64,000 nt of DNA from Lentzea aerocolonigenes (GCF_000955955.1 NZ_JYJG01000069.1:20271-84270), one strand, 5' to 3'. Numbered from the stretch's first letter, positions 7,269 through 16,513 are shown. Notes: generated from the sequence alone by a model not told the origin. Numbers and translations are program-made.

Positions 7269-9581
7269 CTACGCGGCGCCGTTGCTCACGGTCTCCGCGG
7301 GAGCGTCCGCGATGGCGGTACCGCGACGCTTCGACACGACCACCGCACCGACGATGATCAGTGCCGCGACCACGGCGATCGCGATGCGGATCGGGTCGGA
7401 CGCGCTGTCACCGATGGAGAAGGTGACGATGGCGGGCGCGATCAGCACCGAGACCAGGTTCATGACCTTGATCAGCGGGTTGATGGCAGGGCCGGCCGTG
7501 TCCTTGAACGGGTCGCCGACCGTGTCGCCGATGACCGTCGCGGCGTGGGCGTCGGAGCCCTTGCCACCGTGGTTGCCGTCCTCGACCAGCTTCTTGGCGT
7601 TGTCCCAGGCACCACCGGAGTTGGCCAGGAAGACCGCCATGAGCGTGCCGGTCGCGATCGCACCGGCGAGGTAACCCGCCAGCGGGCCGACGCCGAGGCC
7701 GAAGCCGACGGCGATCGGGGCGAGCACGGCCATCAGACCAGGAGTCGCCAGCTCACGCAGCGAGTCCTTGGTGCAGATGTCGACGACCTTGCCGTACTCC
7801 GGCTTCACCGAGTAGTCCATGATGCCGGGGTTCTCGCGGAACTGACGGCGCACCTCGAACACGATGGCACCGGCGGCGCGCGTCACGGCGTTGACCGCGA
7901 GGCCCGAGAACATGAAGACGACCGCCGCACCGATGGCGACACCGACGAGGACGTTCGGGCTGAACACCACGTTGGTGAACGAGATCGGCAGATCGCCGGC
8001 GACGTTGCCGACCTTGATCACGGCCTGGTCGATCGCGTCCTTGTACGAGCCGAACAGCGCCGTCGCGGCGAGCACGGCCGTCGCGATCGCGATGCCCTTC
8101 GTGATGGCCTTGGTGGTGTTGCCGACCGCGTCGAGCTCGGTGAGGATCTGCGCGCCCTCGCCGTGCACGTCACCGGACATCTCGGCGATGCCCTGCGCGT
8201 TGTCGGAGACCGGGCCGAAGGTGTCCATCGCGACGATGACGCCGACGGTCGTGAGCAGACCACAACCGGCGAGCGCGATCGCGAACAGCGCGACGACGAC
8301 CGAACCGGAGAGCAGGAACGCGCCGTAGACGGCCGCACCGATCACCAGCGCGGTGTAGACGGCCGACTCGAAACCGACCGAGATACCGGACAGGATCACC
8401 GTGGCCGCACCGGTCAGCGAGGTCTGGCCGACCTCCTTGACCGGCTTGTGCTCGGTGCCGGTGTAGTAGCCGGTCAGCCAGAGGATGACGCCGGCCAGCA
8501 CGATGCCGATGATCACCGCGACGGACGCGATCAGCGCCGGGTTGCCGCTGGTGGCCTTGACCGCGTCGCTGATGCCGTTGAGGTCCGCGAAGGAGCTCGG
8601 CAGGAACGCGAACGCCGCGATCGTGCACAGCACCGCGGAGATGACCGCGGAGATGTAGAAGGAGCGGTTGATGGCCGTGAGGCCGCTCTCGCCCGTCTTC
8701 GCACTGGTCGTGTAGACACCGATGACCGCGGTCAGCACGCCGATCGCGGGCACGATCAGCGGGAACAGCAGGCCCTGCGCACCGAACGCGGCGGTGCCGA
8801 GGATCAGCGACGCGACCAGCGTCACGGCGTAGGACTCGAAGAGGTCCGCGGCCATGCCGGCGCAGTCACCGACGTTGTCGCCCACGTTGTCCGCGATGGT
8901 CGCGGCGTTGCGGGGGTCGTCCTCCGGGATGCCCTGCTCGACCTTGCCGACCAGGTCGGCGCCGACGTCGGCGGCCTTGGTGAAGATACCGCCACCGACA
9001 CGCATGAACATCGCGAGCAGCGCGGCACCGAAACCGAAGCCCTCCAGCACCTTCGGGGCCTGACCGGCGTACACGAGCACGACGAGCGCGGCGCCGAAGA
9101 GACCGAGGCCGACCGTCGTCATACCGACCACACCACCGGTGCGGAAAGCGACGCGCATCGCCTTTTCGCGACCGCCTTCGCCTTCGTTTGCGGCGGCGGC
9201 AACACGCACGTTGGCGCGCGTGGACAACCACATGCCCAGGTAGCCGATCGTCGCCGAGAACGCGGCACCGACGATGAAGAACAACGACCTGCCGATCCGT
9301 TCGGCAAGATCGTCCGCCGGTAGCGCGAACAGCAGTACGAACACGATCACGACAAAAATGCCGAGCGTGCGGAACTGCCGGTTGAGGTAGGCCGCTGCGC
9401 CCTCCTGAACCGCCTTGGCGATGTCCTGCATCTTCACGGTGCCCTGGCCGGCGGCCAGAACTTCCCTGAGCAGTACGTACCCGACGGCGAGAGCAGCCAG
9501 GGCGACCACGGCGACCACGGCTACGACGCCGCGATCACCCCCGGAGAGCTCGAGGCTCTCCGCGAGGAATTGCCGGGACAT
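7269..9581 (-). CDS. hppA: Membrane-bound H+-translocating pyrophosphatase
   Basis: Integral membrane pump that couples PPi hydrolysis to proton export; about 770 aa with some 16 hydrophobic segments. The substrate loop DVGADLVGKVEQGIPEDDPR and the NVGDNVGDCAGMAADLFE motif bind Mg-PPi. GNTTKA carries Lys where K+-dependent enzymes have Ala, which marks the K+-independent H+ pump subclass. ATG 9581 is preceded by AGGAGG at 5 nt; the longer upstream reading lacks a ribosome site. Ends at a strong hairpin. Divergent from the helicase gene. Confidence 0.96.
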   Translation of the reverse strand: MSRQFLAESLELSGGDRGVVAVVAVVALAALAVGYVLLREVLAAGQGTVKMQDIAKAVQEGAAAYLNRQFRTLGIFVVIVFVLLFALPADDLAERIGRSLFFIVGAAFSATIGYLGMWLSTRANVRVAAAANEGEGGREKAMRVAFRTGGVVGMTTVGLGLFGAALVVLVYAGQAPKVLEGFGFGAALLAMFMRVGGGIFTKAADVGADLVGKVEQGIPEDDPRNAATIADNVGDNVGDCAGMAADLFESYAVTLVASLILGTAAFGAQGLLFPLIVPAIGVLTAVIGVYTTSAKTGESGLTAINRSFYISAVISAVLCTIAAFAFLPSSFADLNGISDAVKATSGNPALIASVAVIIGIVLAGVILWLTGYYTGTEHKPVKEVGQTSLTGAATVILSGISVGFESAVYTALVIGAAVYGAFLLSGSVVVALFAIALAGCGLLTTVGVIVAMDTFGPVSDNAQGIAEMSGDVHGEGAQILTELDAVGNTTKAITKGIAIATAVLAATALFGSYKDAIDQAVIKVGNVAGDLPISFTNVVFSPNVLVGVAIGAAVVFMFSGLAVNAVTRAAGAIVFEVRRQFRENPGIMDYSVKPEYGKVVDICTKDSLRELATPGLMAVLAPIAVGFGLGVGPLAGYLAGAIATGTLMAVFLANSGGAWDNAKKLVEDGNHGGKGSDAHAATVIGDTVGDPFKDTAGPAINPLIKVMNLVSVLIAPAIVTFSIGDSASDPIRIAIAVVAALIIVGAVVVSKRRGTAIADAPAETVSNGAA

Positions 9582-9796
9582 CCGTCCTCCTGGTGAGTTG
9601 CCATGTGCAGCGCCAAGGCAGACCAGCCGCCCAGCGCGACGTGACGCATCCCTCATTGGATGCGATGAGCGGGGAGTCTAGGGGGTGCTTGCAACGAGGC
9701 AACGAACTGTCCCGATCCGTGCACACACCGTTATCTGCGCAGGAAGTCGAGCACGGCCCAGTCAGGACTGTCGGTGGTGTATGCAAAGCTCGCCTC

Positions 9797-12094
9797 GTGG
9801 TGGATCAGGGACGGCGGTTGCTGGACCGCGTGCTGGCGGGGGTACCCGCCGGTGAGTCGCCTCTCACACACGCACGCGATTTGCCGTTGCGCCAGGCTGA
9901 TCACGTCGAATGGCCGTCGTGGGCCGCGCCGGCGGTGGTGGCCGCGTTCACCGAGACGGGCGTGCGCGAGCCGTGGCGGCATCAGGTCGAGGCGGCTTCT
10001 CTTGCGTGGCGCGGATCACATGTCGTGCTCGCGACGGGCACCGCGTCCGGCAAGTCACTCGCCTACCAGCTGCCCGTGCTTTCCACTCTTTTGGCGGACA
10101 CGAAAGCCACCGCTCTGTACCTGTCCCCGACCAAAGCTCTTGGCGCTGACCAGCTCCGCTCACTCGACGAGCTCGGCATCAAGGGGGTGCGCGCGGCGGC
10201 TTACGACGGCGACACCCCGATGGCCGAACGCGACTGGGTCAAGGCGCACGCGAACTGGGTGTTCACCAACCCGGACATGCTGCACCGCGGAATCCTGCCG
10301 CAGCACCCGAAATGGCTGCGGTTCTTCCGCAGGCTGAAGTACGTGGTGATCGACGAGTGCCATTCCTACCGCGGCGTTTTCGGGTCGCACGTGGCGTTGT
10401 TGATGCGAAGACTCCGGCGCGTCGCTCGCAAATACGGCGCGGATCCGATCTTCGTTCTGGCATCGGCCACTGTGGCTGATCCTGCTGCCTCGGCGCAGCG
10501 TTTGCTCGGCGTACCGGTTTCCGCTGTCGTGGACGACTTCTCGCCACGTGCCTCGCGGACGGTCGCGCTGTGGGAGCCGCCGCTGACCTCTCTGGAGGGT
10601 GAGAACGGGGCTCCGATCCGGCGGTCGGCGGGCGCGGAGACGTCGCGAATCCTGGCCGATCTCGTCGTCGAGGGTGCCCGATCGCTCGCCTTCGTGCGGT
10701 CGCGGCGTGGTGCGGAGCTGACCGCTCTGGGCACCCAGCGGATTTTGTCCGAAGTGGACAGTGAGCTGCCTTCTCGCGTCGCCGCCTACCGAGGCGGGTT
10801 CCTGCCGGAGGAGCGGCGGGCGCTGGAGAAGTCCCTGTCCACCGGCGATCTGCTCGGCGTGGCCACGACGAACGCGCTGGAGCTGGGCGTCGACATCGCC
10901 GGGCTCGACGCCGTGGTGGTGGCCGGTTTCCCGGGCACGCTGGCGTCGTTCTGGCAGCAGGCGGGTCGTGCCGGGCGGTCCGGCGACAGTGCTCTCGTGG
11001 TGTTCGTGGCGCGCGACGACCCGTTGGACACCTACCTGGTGCACAACCCGGCCGCGGTGCTGGACCGGCCGGTCGAGGCGACGGTGCTCGATCCGTTGAA
11101 CCCCTATGTATTAGGGCCGCAGCTGGCGTGCGCCGCGTCCGAGATGCCGTTGACCCCGGCCTGTCTCGACGACTTCGGCGGCCCGCTCGCCGAGACCGTG
11201 CTGGACGAGCTGGTGGCGGAGAAGCTGCTGCGCCGCAGGCCCGCGGGCTGGTACTGGGCGTCGCACGACAGGCCGCACGCCGGGGTGGACATCCGCGGCT
11301 CCGGCGGTGACCAGGTCGCGGTCGTGGAGGCGGACTCTGGCCGGATGCTCGGCACGGTCGACCCCGGATCCGCCTGCTGGCAGGTGCATCCCGGTGCCCT
11401 CTACCTGCACCAGGGGCGGGCGTATGTGGTCGACGAGCTCGACCTGGAGAGCGGCCTCGCGATGGTGCACCGCGAAGACCCGGAGTGGACGACGCAGCCG
11501 CGCGACTGCGTGGACATCACGGTGGTGCGCGAGGTCGAACGCGCCGAGTTCGGTGGCGTGTCGGTGTCCCTGGGCGAGGTGGAGGTGACCACGCAGGTCG
11601 TCGGCTACCTGCGCCGGCTGCCGTCCGGCGTGGTGCTGGACCAGATTCCGCTGGACCTCCCCGAACAGACCCTGCAGACCCGTGCGGTCTGGTACTCGGT
11701 CGACGAGTCGCTGCTGGCCGCCGCAGGTGTTGAGAGCAAACGGATCCCCGGCGCGCTGCACGCCGCCGAACACGCGGCGATAGGCCTGCTGCCGCTGTTC
11801 GCGACGTGCGACAGGTGGGACATCGGCGGCGTGTCGACGGCCGTGCACCCGGACACGGGGATGCCGACGGTCTTCGTGCACGACGGACATCCGGGCGGCG
11901 CGGGCTTCGCGGATCGAGGGCACTCGGCGTTGCGGGCGTGGCTGTCGGCGACCCGTTCGGCGATCAGCTCGTGCTCGTGCCCGATGGGTTGCCCGTCGTG
12001 CGTGCAGTCGCCGAAGTGCGGCAACGGCAACGAACCGCTGGACAAGGCCGGTGCGGTGCTGGTGCTCGACGTCGTGCTGAGCAAAATCGCCTGA
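9797..12094 (+). CDS. DEAD/DEAH-box helicase with DUF1998 (MrfA/YprA type)
   Basis: Superfamily 2 DNA helicase, about 765 aa. Walker A is ATGTASGKS, motif II is DECH (VIDECHSYRG), motif VI is QQAGRAGRSG. The C-terminal DUF1998 region has the four-cysteine cluster CSCPMGCPSCVQSPKCG that binds a metal in B. subtilis MrfA, a mitomycin-repair helicase. Orthologous position to Rv3649 of M. tuberculosis. Start is uncertain: GTG 9797 or 9800 gives the usual N-terminus, but neither has a clear ribosome site and the frame is open to 9593. Probable role in excision-type repair of DNA adducts. Confidence 0.93.
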   Translation: MVDQGRRLLDRVLAGVPAGESPLTHARDLPLRQADHVEWPSWAAPAVVAAFTETGVREPWRHQVEAASLAWRGSHVVLATGTASGKSLAYQLPVLSTLLADTKATALYLSPTKALGADQLRSLDELGIKGVRAAAYDGDTPMAERDWVKAHANWVFTNPDMLHRGILPQHPKWLRFFRRLKYVVIDECHSYRGVFGSHVALLMRRLRRVARKYGADPIFVLASATVADPAASAQRLLGVPVSAVVDDFSPRASRTVALWEPPLTSLEGENGAPIRRSAGAETSRILADLVVEGARSLAFVRSRRGAELTALGTQRILSEVDSELPSRVAAYRGGFLPEERRALEKSLSTGDLLGVATTNALELGVDIAGLDAVVVAGFPGTLASFWQQAGRAGRSGDSALVVFVARDDPLDTYLVHNPAAVLDRPVEATVLDPLNPYVLGPQLACAASEMPLTPACLDDFGGPLAETVLDELVAEKLLRRRPAGWYWASHDRPHAGVDIRGSGGDQVAVVEADSGRMLGTVDPGSACWQVHPGALYLHQGRAYVVDELDLESGLAMVHREDPEWTTQPRDCVDITVVREVERAEFGGVSVSLGEVEVTTQVVGYLRRLPSGVVLDQIPLDLPEQTLQTRAVWYSVDESLLAAAGVESKRIPGALHAAEHAAIGLLPLFATCDRWDIGGVSTAVHPDTGMPTVFVHDGHPGGAGFADRGHSALRAWLSATRSAISSCSCPMGCPSCVQSPKCGNGNEPLDKAGAVLVLDVVLSKIA

Positions 12095-12114
12095 CTTGTC
12101 CGGGTTCGCCCGGC

Positions 12115-12239
12115 TACGGTGGCTGCGTGACCGCATGCAGCTGCAACGCCACAGACCGGACCCGTCGCCTCTGAGCGCGGCGAGCCGGACGCTCTGCCGT
12201 GCCCGCAGGCGCGGCTGAGCTCGATCACTCCGCCGCGCC
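12115..12239 (+). promoter_or_regulatory. Leader region with candidate uORF and hairpin
   Basis: TACGGT (12115-12120) looks like a -10 box, with TGACTT 17 nt before it. Six nt later GTG 12127 opens a 15-codon ORF (VTACSCNATDRTRRL). ATG 12135 opens a 27-codon ORF in another frame whose product holds RHRPDPSPLSAASRTLCRAR, reminiscent of actinobacterial leader peptides that end in S-x-x-C. Its stop falls in the loop of an 8-bp hairpin (GGCGCGGC 12208-12215 with GCCGCGCC 12232-12239). The arrangement resembles ribosome-dependent attenuation of the next gene. Neither uORF is proven. Confidence 0.4.
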
Positions 12240-12275
12240 CGTCCCCTTTCGGCCACGGGTTCTTCAGGAGTTGCC

Positions 12276-13043
12276 TTGTTCACGCCTTTTGCTGATCTGA
12301 ACGCACTGCTCGCCGACCTCGTCTCGTCGGTTCGCGAGATCCTCGGCCCCACCTACGTGGGCACGTACGTCCAGGGCTCGTTCGCCCTCGGCGCCGCCGA
12401 CATCCACAGCGACTGCGACTTCATCGTCGCGTGCACTTCGTTGCCTTCCGGCGCCGCGGAGGCCGGCCTTCGCGCGCTGCACGACGAGATTCCCTTGCGG
12501 CCAGGCCACTGGTCGACTGAGATCGAGGGCTCCTACGCCGACGTCGAGTCACTGCGCTCGGTGGCAGGTCTCGGGGTTCCGTGGCTGTTCAACGACCACG
12601 GCCATCGCACGTTGATCTGGGACACCCACTGCAATTCGGCGCACGCCCGGTGGATCCTGCGCAACCGAGGGATTGTGGTCGACGGCCCACCGATCACCTC
12701 GCTGGTCGACGAGGTCCCGCCGTCCGTTCTGCGCTCGACGATGCGAGCCGACCTGCCAATCCTGTGGGAGGGCATCAAGTCCTGGGCACCGATGGATGTC
12801 GCGTGGACTCAGCGCTACATCGTCGCGCAGTACTGCAGGACCCTCTACACGCTGCACACCGCTGAGGTGACGTCGAAGCGCGGCGCCCTTGAGTGGGGCA
12901 TGAAAATGCTCGATCAGCGGTGGCACCCGCTGATCGAGCAGGTCATCGGGGACCGGGAGCTCGGCTGGGACGCCGACGCTGCCCCGCGTCCGGGAAGCAT
13001 GGAGCAGACGCGAGCTTTCGCGGCCTACTGCGAGCTTCTGTAG
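12276..13043 (+). CDS. Nucleotidyltransferase (aminoglycoside adenylyltransferase-like)
   Basis: 255 aa. The N-terminal nucleotidyltransferase motif G-S-x(n)-D-x-D is seen as YVQGSFALG followed by HSDCDFIVA. The C-terminal half is helical as in AadA-type and DUF4111 proteins. TTG 12276 is chosen because AGGAG ends 5 nt upstream. Related enzymes adenylylate aminoglycosides, but many chromosomal copies have unknown substrates, so resistance is a possibility only. It is preceded by a leader-like region and followed by a strong terminator, so it is probably monocistronic. Confidence 0.8.
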   Translation: MFTPFADLNALLADLVSSVREILGPTYVGTYVQGSFALGAADIHSDCDFIVACTSLPSGAAEAGLRALHDEIPLRPGHWSTEIEGSYADVESLRSVAGLGVPWLFNDHGHRTLIWDTHCNSAHARWILRNRGIVVDGPPITSLVDEVPPSVLRSTMRADLPILWEGIKSWAPMDVAWTQRYIVAQYCRTLYTLHTAEVTSKRGALEWGMKMLDQRWHPLIEQVIGDRELGWDADAAPRPGSMEQTRAFAAYCELL

Positions 13044-13496
13044 TTGTTTCGTGGGGGCGCGCCGCAGGCTCACGGGTACCTGCGGCGCGCCCTCTCCACG
13101 TGCCGAACACTGTTTTCCCGCCTGCTACCGCTTCGCGACCGGATCCCTTGGAACATCGGTGGAATCTGGTTGTTCGTCTCTGACAGGACACGCGGGAGGC
13201 GACGGTGTCGACTGTCATCGGGACGAACTCCGGGGAGGAGCCGGCTTCACCGACCGCGGCAGAGCGGGGTGCCCTGCCACTAACGTTCCTCGGTCCGGTC
13301 ACTAATGCGGGAGGCTGTCCTTCGGGGTGCGTGTTCGGCTTTTCGCCCGTTCCTCCGTGGTCCCCCAAGTGCGGGGTAGGGAGACCGATCATCGGATCGG
13401 GCTGGGGTGGAACGGCCGTGCAGGGCATCGTCTTCGGGGTTGTCGGGGAGAGTCCACGACGACACCCAGCACGGCCGGGCTCTACTTTTAGTTGTG
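13044..13496. other. Intergenic region after nucleotidyltransferase
   Basis: About 450 bp between convergent genes. The first 50 bp hold a terminator (listed separately). A GTG at 13205 with GGGAGG upstream opens a rightward frame, but its third-position GC is lower than in neighbouring genes and it runs antisense into the next gene, so I do not call it. Nothing else was recognised. Confidence 0.5.
13055..13092 (+). terminator. Terminator after nucleotidyltransferase gene
   Basis: Perfect 14-bp stem GGGCGCGCCGCAGG / CCTGCGGCGCGCCC with a 10-nt loop, 11 nt after the stop codon. Outer bases CGTGG/CCACG can pair further. No T run, as is usual in high-GC actinobacteria. Confidence 0.8.
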
Positions 13497-14117
13497 TCAG
13501 ACGGTTTCGAGCTGGTAGCCGGCCGGGGCGTGCAGCGCCTCGACCAGTGCGTCCTGCACGACGTGCGCGTCCGGGAGGTTCCAGCCGCAGATCGACGGCT
13601 TGACCCTCCAGTGCACGACGCCGTGCGCCATCGGGGTGGGCGGCAGCGGGATGTACTCGCCCTTGCCGTACAGGTGGACGTCGGCGTTGTTCCCCAGCTC
13701 GGCGTTGAGCTTCGAGCCGGACTTCACCAGGAACATCCACCGGCCGGACGGGGTCGCGGCGATCGGCACGGGAACACCGATCGAGCGCAGTGCGACGGCC
13801 GCGCGGCGGCCGAGGTCGGTGCCGACCTCGATCGCGTCAACGACGTGGCCGGTCGCGACGAGCAGGCTGTAGGAACGACCGGTCCACCACGTGGCGACCT
13901 GGTCGGGACGGGTGCCGATGCGGTCCACCCAGTCGCGGTGCACCGGGATCGGGCCGTGGAGCTCGAGCCCGCTGCGGCCCGCCCACTGCGTCACGCCGTT
14001 CTCGGTACCGGCCGGATAGGTGCCGGGCAGTACGGGCCAACCGCGGTACGCGAGGCTGACGGCCTCGGCACGCAGTTCGATGCGGAAGGCCCCGCGCCAG
14101 CTATCCGACCAATCCAT
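13497..14117 (-). CDS. Small prim-pol (bifunctional primase/polymerase) domain protein
   Basis: About 206 aa. It resembles the N-terminal prim-pol domain of bifunctional DNA primase/polymerases: SLAYRGWPVLPGTYPAG near the start, WWTGRSYSLLVATG, then GTDLGRRAAVALR and TPSGRWMFLV. No helicase domain is attached, and the usual DxD metal site is not clear (DAIE at the expected place), so polymerase activity is doubtful. ATG 14117 is chosen; an ATG at 14153 is possible. It lies 200 bp downstream of the Tad genes on the same strand. Short stand-alone copies are common in this order but uncharacterised. Confidence 0.65.
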   Translation of the reverse strand: MDWSDSWRGAFRIELRAEAVSLAYRGWPVLPGTYPAGTENGVTQWAGRSGLELHGPIPVHRDWVDRIGTRPDQVATWWTGRSYSLLVATGHVVDAIEVGTDLGRRAAVALRSIGVPVPIAATPSGRWMFLVKSGSKLNAELGNNADVHLYGKGEYIPLPPTPMAHGVVHWRVKPSICGWNLPDAHVVQDALVEALHAPAGYQLETV

Positions 14118-14314
14118 CTTCCGTCGCCTTCTTCCCAGAGTCTGTCTCGACATCGACGTGGTGCCGGTGTTCTCGGGACACCGCGTCGGTGCCGCTACTA
14201 CAACTAACGACACCGGCCCTGGGCTTGGTAACCCCCGCCGCGACAACTGGTAGCTACGAGACGGCGAACGCCCCTGGCGAGAACGGGCCGCTGAACTCCG
14301 CGCGTTTAGTTCGA

Positions 14315-14740
14315 TCACCGTTCAGCATGTCCCGGCACCGGTGTGAGTCCGCTCACCGCCGGGAGACGACCGCTCGTCGCGCTCCAAACGCTTCGATCTT
14401 CGGCCGGACCTGCCCTCGACCGCGCGCTCACCGGGCCGAACGGCGTAGCGGCCGATGCCCGCACAACCACCTCCCAACCGCTCACCTCGCAGCTCTCGAG
14501 CCGCGCCCTGTTGCGTTCCACCACGAGTTTTGCCTGCTCACAAGCACTTTCTTCGCCATCAGGCAAACCCACCGCACCGGCGAGCGCCGCCAGATCAGCC
14601 GCGCCGGTCACCCGATGCCGCACGACGACCGCCGCTCCGATCTGCGCGCCGGTGAGCGTCGCGATGATCAGCAACAACATCGCGACGACACCGCTCACCG
14701 CAGCCGAGCCGCTCTCATCACCTGGCACTTCACCGTTCAT
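14315..14740 (-). CDS. TadE-like protein of the helicase/secretion neighbourhood
   Basis: 141 aa. Prepilin-like N-terminus GSAAVSGVVAMLLLIIATLT with a single membrane helix, then HRVTGAADLAALAGA, typical of the Rv3654c-type TadE-like family. A Cys pair (ESACEQAK, LESCEVSG) may form a disulfide. The start overlaps the preceding TadE gene by ATGA. Probably a minor pseudopilin of the Flp/Tad system, processed and assembled at the membrane. Confidence 0.85.
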   Translation of the reverse strand: MNGEVPGDESGSAAVSGVVAMLLLIIATLTGAQIGAAVVVRHRVTGAADLAALAGAVGLPDGEESACEQAKLVVERNRARLESCEVSGWEVVVRASAATPFGPVSARSRAGPAEDRSVWSATSGRLPAVSGLTPVPGHAER

Positions 14741-15066
14741 CGCGGCTCCAGTGCGGCGAACGCCGTCGCGCCGAGCGGCACGCCCAACGGTCCGCGTTTG
14801 GTGACGACGACACTTATGGAGTCGTCGTCGACCTGGAACACGATGTTCGCTCCGGGGGCGATCTGGCCGGCCGCTTCCTCACCGCGCTGCCGTTCACCGC
14901 GTGCCGCCAACCGCGCCGCCTCTCTCGCCGCGTCGGTGCACCGCATCTGCTCGACGACAGCGGTGAGACCTGCGGCTGCCAGCCCCATGACGATCAGGAG
15001 CGCGCAAACGGCGATCGCCGCCTCGACCGTGGCCATGCCGCTGTCGTCAGACCGCCGAAAGCGCAC
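14737..15066 (-). CDS. TadE-family minor pseudopilin
   Basis: 109 aa starting GTG 15066. DDSGMATVEAAIAVCALLIV is a class III prepilin signal (G-M-x-T-x-E) followed by the membrane helix; AAREAARLAARGE is the characteristic TadE motif. Overlaps the DUF4244 gene before it by 20 bp and the next gene by 4 bp. Matches Rv3655c. Predicted to be cleaved by a prepilin peptidase not present in this window. Confidence 0.87.
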   Translation of the reverse strand: MRFRRSDDSGMATVEAAIAVCALLIVMGLAAAGLTAVVEQMRCTDAAREAARLAARGERQRGEEAAGQIAPGANIVFQVDDDSISVVVTKRGPLGVPLGATAFAALEPR

Positions 15067-15208
15067 GCTGTATCAGCCCCTGCAACATGTTCTCCATCCA
15101 GTCGCTGGTGGCGATCGCGTACAGCACCCCGGCGAGCGCGGCCACCGCGAGCGTCCCGATCGCGTACTCGACCGTGCTCATGCCGCTGTCGTCCTTCAGC
15201 AGTTCCAC
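15047..15208 (-). CDS. DUF4244 Flp-pilin-like protein
   Basis: 53 codons. GTG 15208 has GGAG 7 nt upstream. The product starts VELLKDDSGMSTVEYAIGT and continues into a hydrophobic helix (LAVAALAGVLYAIATS): a G-M-S-T-V-E-Y class III prepilin motif, as in Rv3656c. It is the likely major Flp-type pilin of the cluster. It overlaps the TadE gene by 20 bp and lies 10 bp after tadC. Confidence 0.88.
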   Translation of the reverse strand: MELLKDDSGMSTVEYAIGTLAVAALAGVLYAIATSDWMENMLQGLIQRALSAV

Positions 15209-15218
15209 TTCGTTCTCC

Positions 15219-15746
15219 TTAATTGAGGAATTGATCGGCCAGGCCCAGCACCACCGGCATGACGCCGAGGCACAGGAACGCCGGCAGGAAACACAGCGCC
15301 AGCGGTGCCGCGACGGCCACAGCCGCTCGTTGCGCCTCGGCCTCGGCCTGGTCCTTCGCCTCGGCTCTGGTCCGCTCGGCGAGGTCGGCGGCTTGGCCGG
15401 CGAACGCAGCTCCTGAACGCGCGGTCCTTCTGGCGGCTCTCGCGAGCGCGGCTGTCGTTTTGTCGGTCAGGGCTTGCGCCCACGCGGTGTTCGGGTCCGC
15501 GCCGAGTGCGAGCAGTTCGGCGACGTGGCTCAGTTCTCCGATGCCCGCCGCCTTTATCGCAGTCGGTACCGGCAGGCCGGCCCTGAGACAGGCGGCGAGG
15601 AGGTCCAGCGCCGCGGCTCTTTCGAACGGACCGTCCTTCGCGCGGTTTGCCGGCGGCGGGTCGTGCGTTTGTGGTCTCAGCCGGTCGATCGCTCGGCCCG
15701 GTGCCGGTGCGACGAGGATCGCCAGCGCTATCAGGAGGAGCGTCAC
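15219..15746 (-). CDS. TadC-like inner-membrane platform protein (T2SS F domain)
   Basis: About 175 aa starting GTG 15746, where GTGA overlaps the stop of the upstream tadB. N-terminal membrane helix VTLLLIALAILVAPAPG, a cytoplasmic helical T2SSF domain (LDLLAACLRAGLPVPTAI), and two C-terminal membrane helices (AVAAPLALCFLPAFLCLGVM). Shorter than classical TadC, as in Rv3657c. Forms the assembly platform together with TadB. Confidence 0.86.
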   Translation of the reverse strand: MTLLLIALAILVAPAPGRAIDRLRPQTHDPPPANRAKDGPFERAAALDLLAACLRAGLPVPTAIKAAGIGELSHVAELLALGADPNTAWAQALTDKTTAALARAARRTARSGAAFAGQAADLAERTRAEAKDQAEAEAQRAAVAVAAPLALCFLPAFLCLGVMPVVLGLADQFLN

Positions 15747-16513
15747 GGCTCCACCTCGGTGATCCTCTTCGTCCACCACAGTCCTGCAGCGAGGAACAGT
15801 GCGCCCAGCACGAGCAGAAGCTGCCCAGCTGTGGTTTCGATCAGCGTGTGGAGCGGTCGTGCGCCACTCAGTTCGCCGAGCAGCACTCCGAACACCGGCA
15901 GCGCCGCGAGCACCGCGGCACTCGCCCTCGGCCCGGCCATGCGGGCGTGCACCTGTCGTGCGAACGCGGCCCGCTGGTCGAGATCGCGCCTCGTCGCGTC
16001 CAGGACATCCGCGAGCGCGACACCATGTCTCGCCGACACGTGCCATGCCTTGGCCAGCTGATCCGTGGCTGTGGCGAGGAGCGGTTGCCTCAGGTCTCTC
16101 AGGGTCCGCTCGACGTCGCCACCCAGCCGCGCGGTGGCCGCCGCGGCTCTGAGCACTTCATCGGCTGGTGCCGGGGTGTCCTGTGCGGCACCTTCTGCCG
16201 CGTTGGCTGGATGGGCACCCGCGCGTAGCTCGTCGACCACGCCGCCGAGACCGTTGCTGAGCGCTTCCGTCGCCGCTCTGAGCGCTCGGCTTCGCTTGCC
16301 CTGCTTGACGATCCGGTAGATCACCGCGGCGAGGACGGCTCCGGCGACGAGGCCGCCGAGGCCGGCTGCGAGGTAGGTGATCGTTGCTGCGGCCACCGGC
16401 CACAGCCATTGCGGAACAACGATTTCCCGCTTGTCTCTCGGCCTGAGCCTGCGGATCGGTTTGAGCTGCGGCCACACCAGCAGTGCTGCGGCTGTCAGCA
16501 CGAGGCTCAGCAC
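15743..16513 (-). CDS. TadB-like inner-membrane platform protein (T2SS F domain)
   Basis: 256 aa, GTG start at 16513, overlapping tadA by 7 bp. Paired N-terminal helices (MLSLVLTAAALLVWPQL and VAAATITYLAAGLGGLVAG), a cytoplasmic T2SSF domain with GGVVDELRAGAHPANA and ARHGVALADVLDATRRDL, and C-terminal helices. Equivalent of Rv3658c. Works with the TadA ATPase and TadC in pilus or secretion assembly. Confidence 0.88.
   Translation of the reverse strand: MLSLVLTAAALLVWPQLKPIRRLRPRDKREIVVPQWLWPVAAATITYLAAGLGGLVAGAVLAAVIYRIVKQGKRSRALRAATEALSNGLGGVVDELRAGAHPANAAEGAAQDTPAPADEVLRAAAATARLGGDVERTLRDLRQPLLATATDQLAKAWHVSARHGVALADVLDATRRDLDQRAAFARQVHARMAGPRASAAVLAALPVFGVLLGELSGARPLHTLIETTAGQLLLVLGALFLAAGLWWTKRITEVEP

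Noticed and set aside
7545..9323. Long rightward frame opposite hppA
   Set aside because: Arg/Asp/Gly-rich antisense shadow of hppA.
12092..12218. Cysteine-attenuation leader of sulfur genes
   Set aside because: The spacing of H, D, R, S and C only partly fits that family and no sulfur gene follows; kept only as a generic leader candidate.
13205..13603. Rightward GTG frame with GGGAGG upstream
   Set aside because: Lower third-position GC than its neighbours, no recognisable motif, and it runs antisense into the prim-pol gene.
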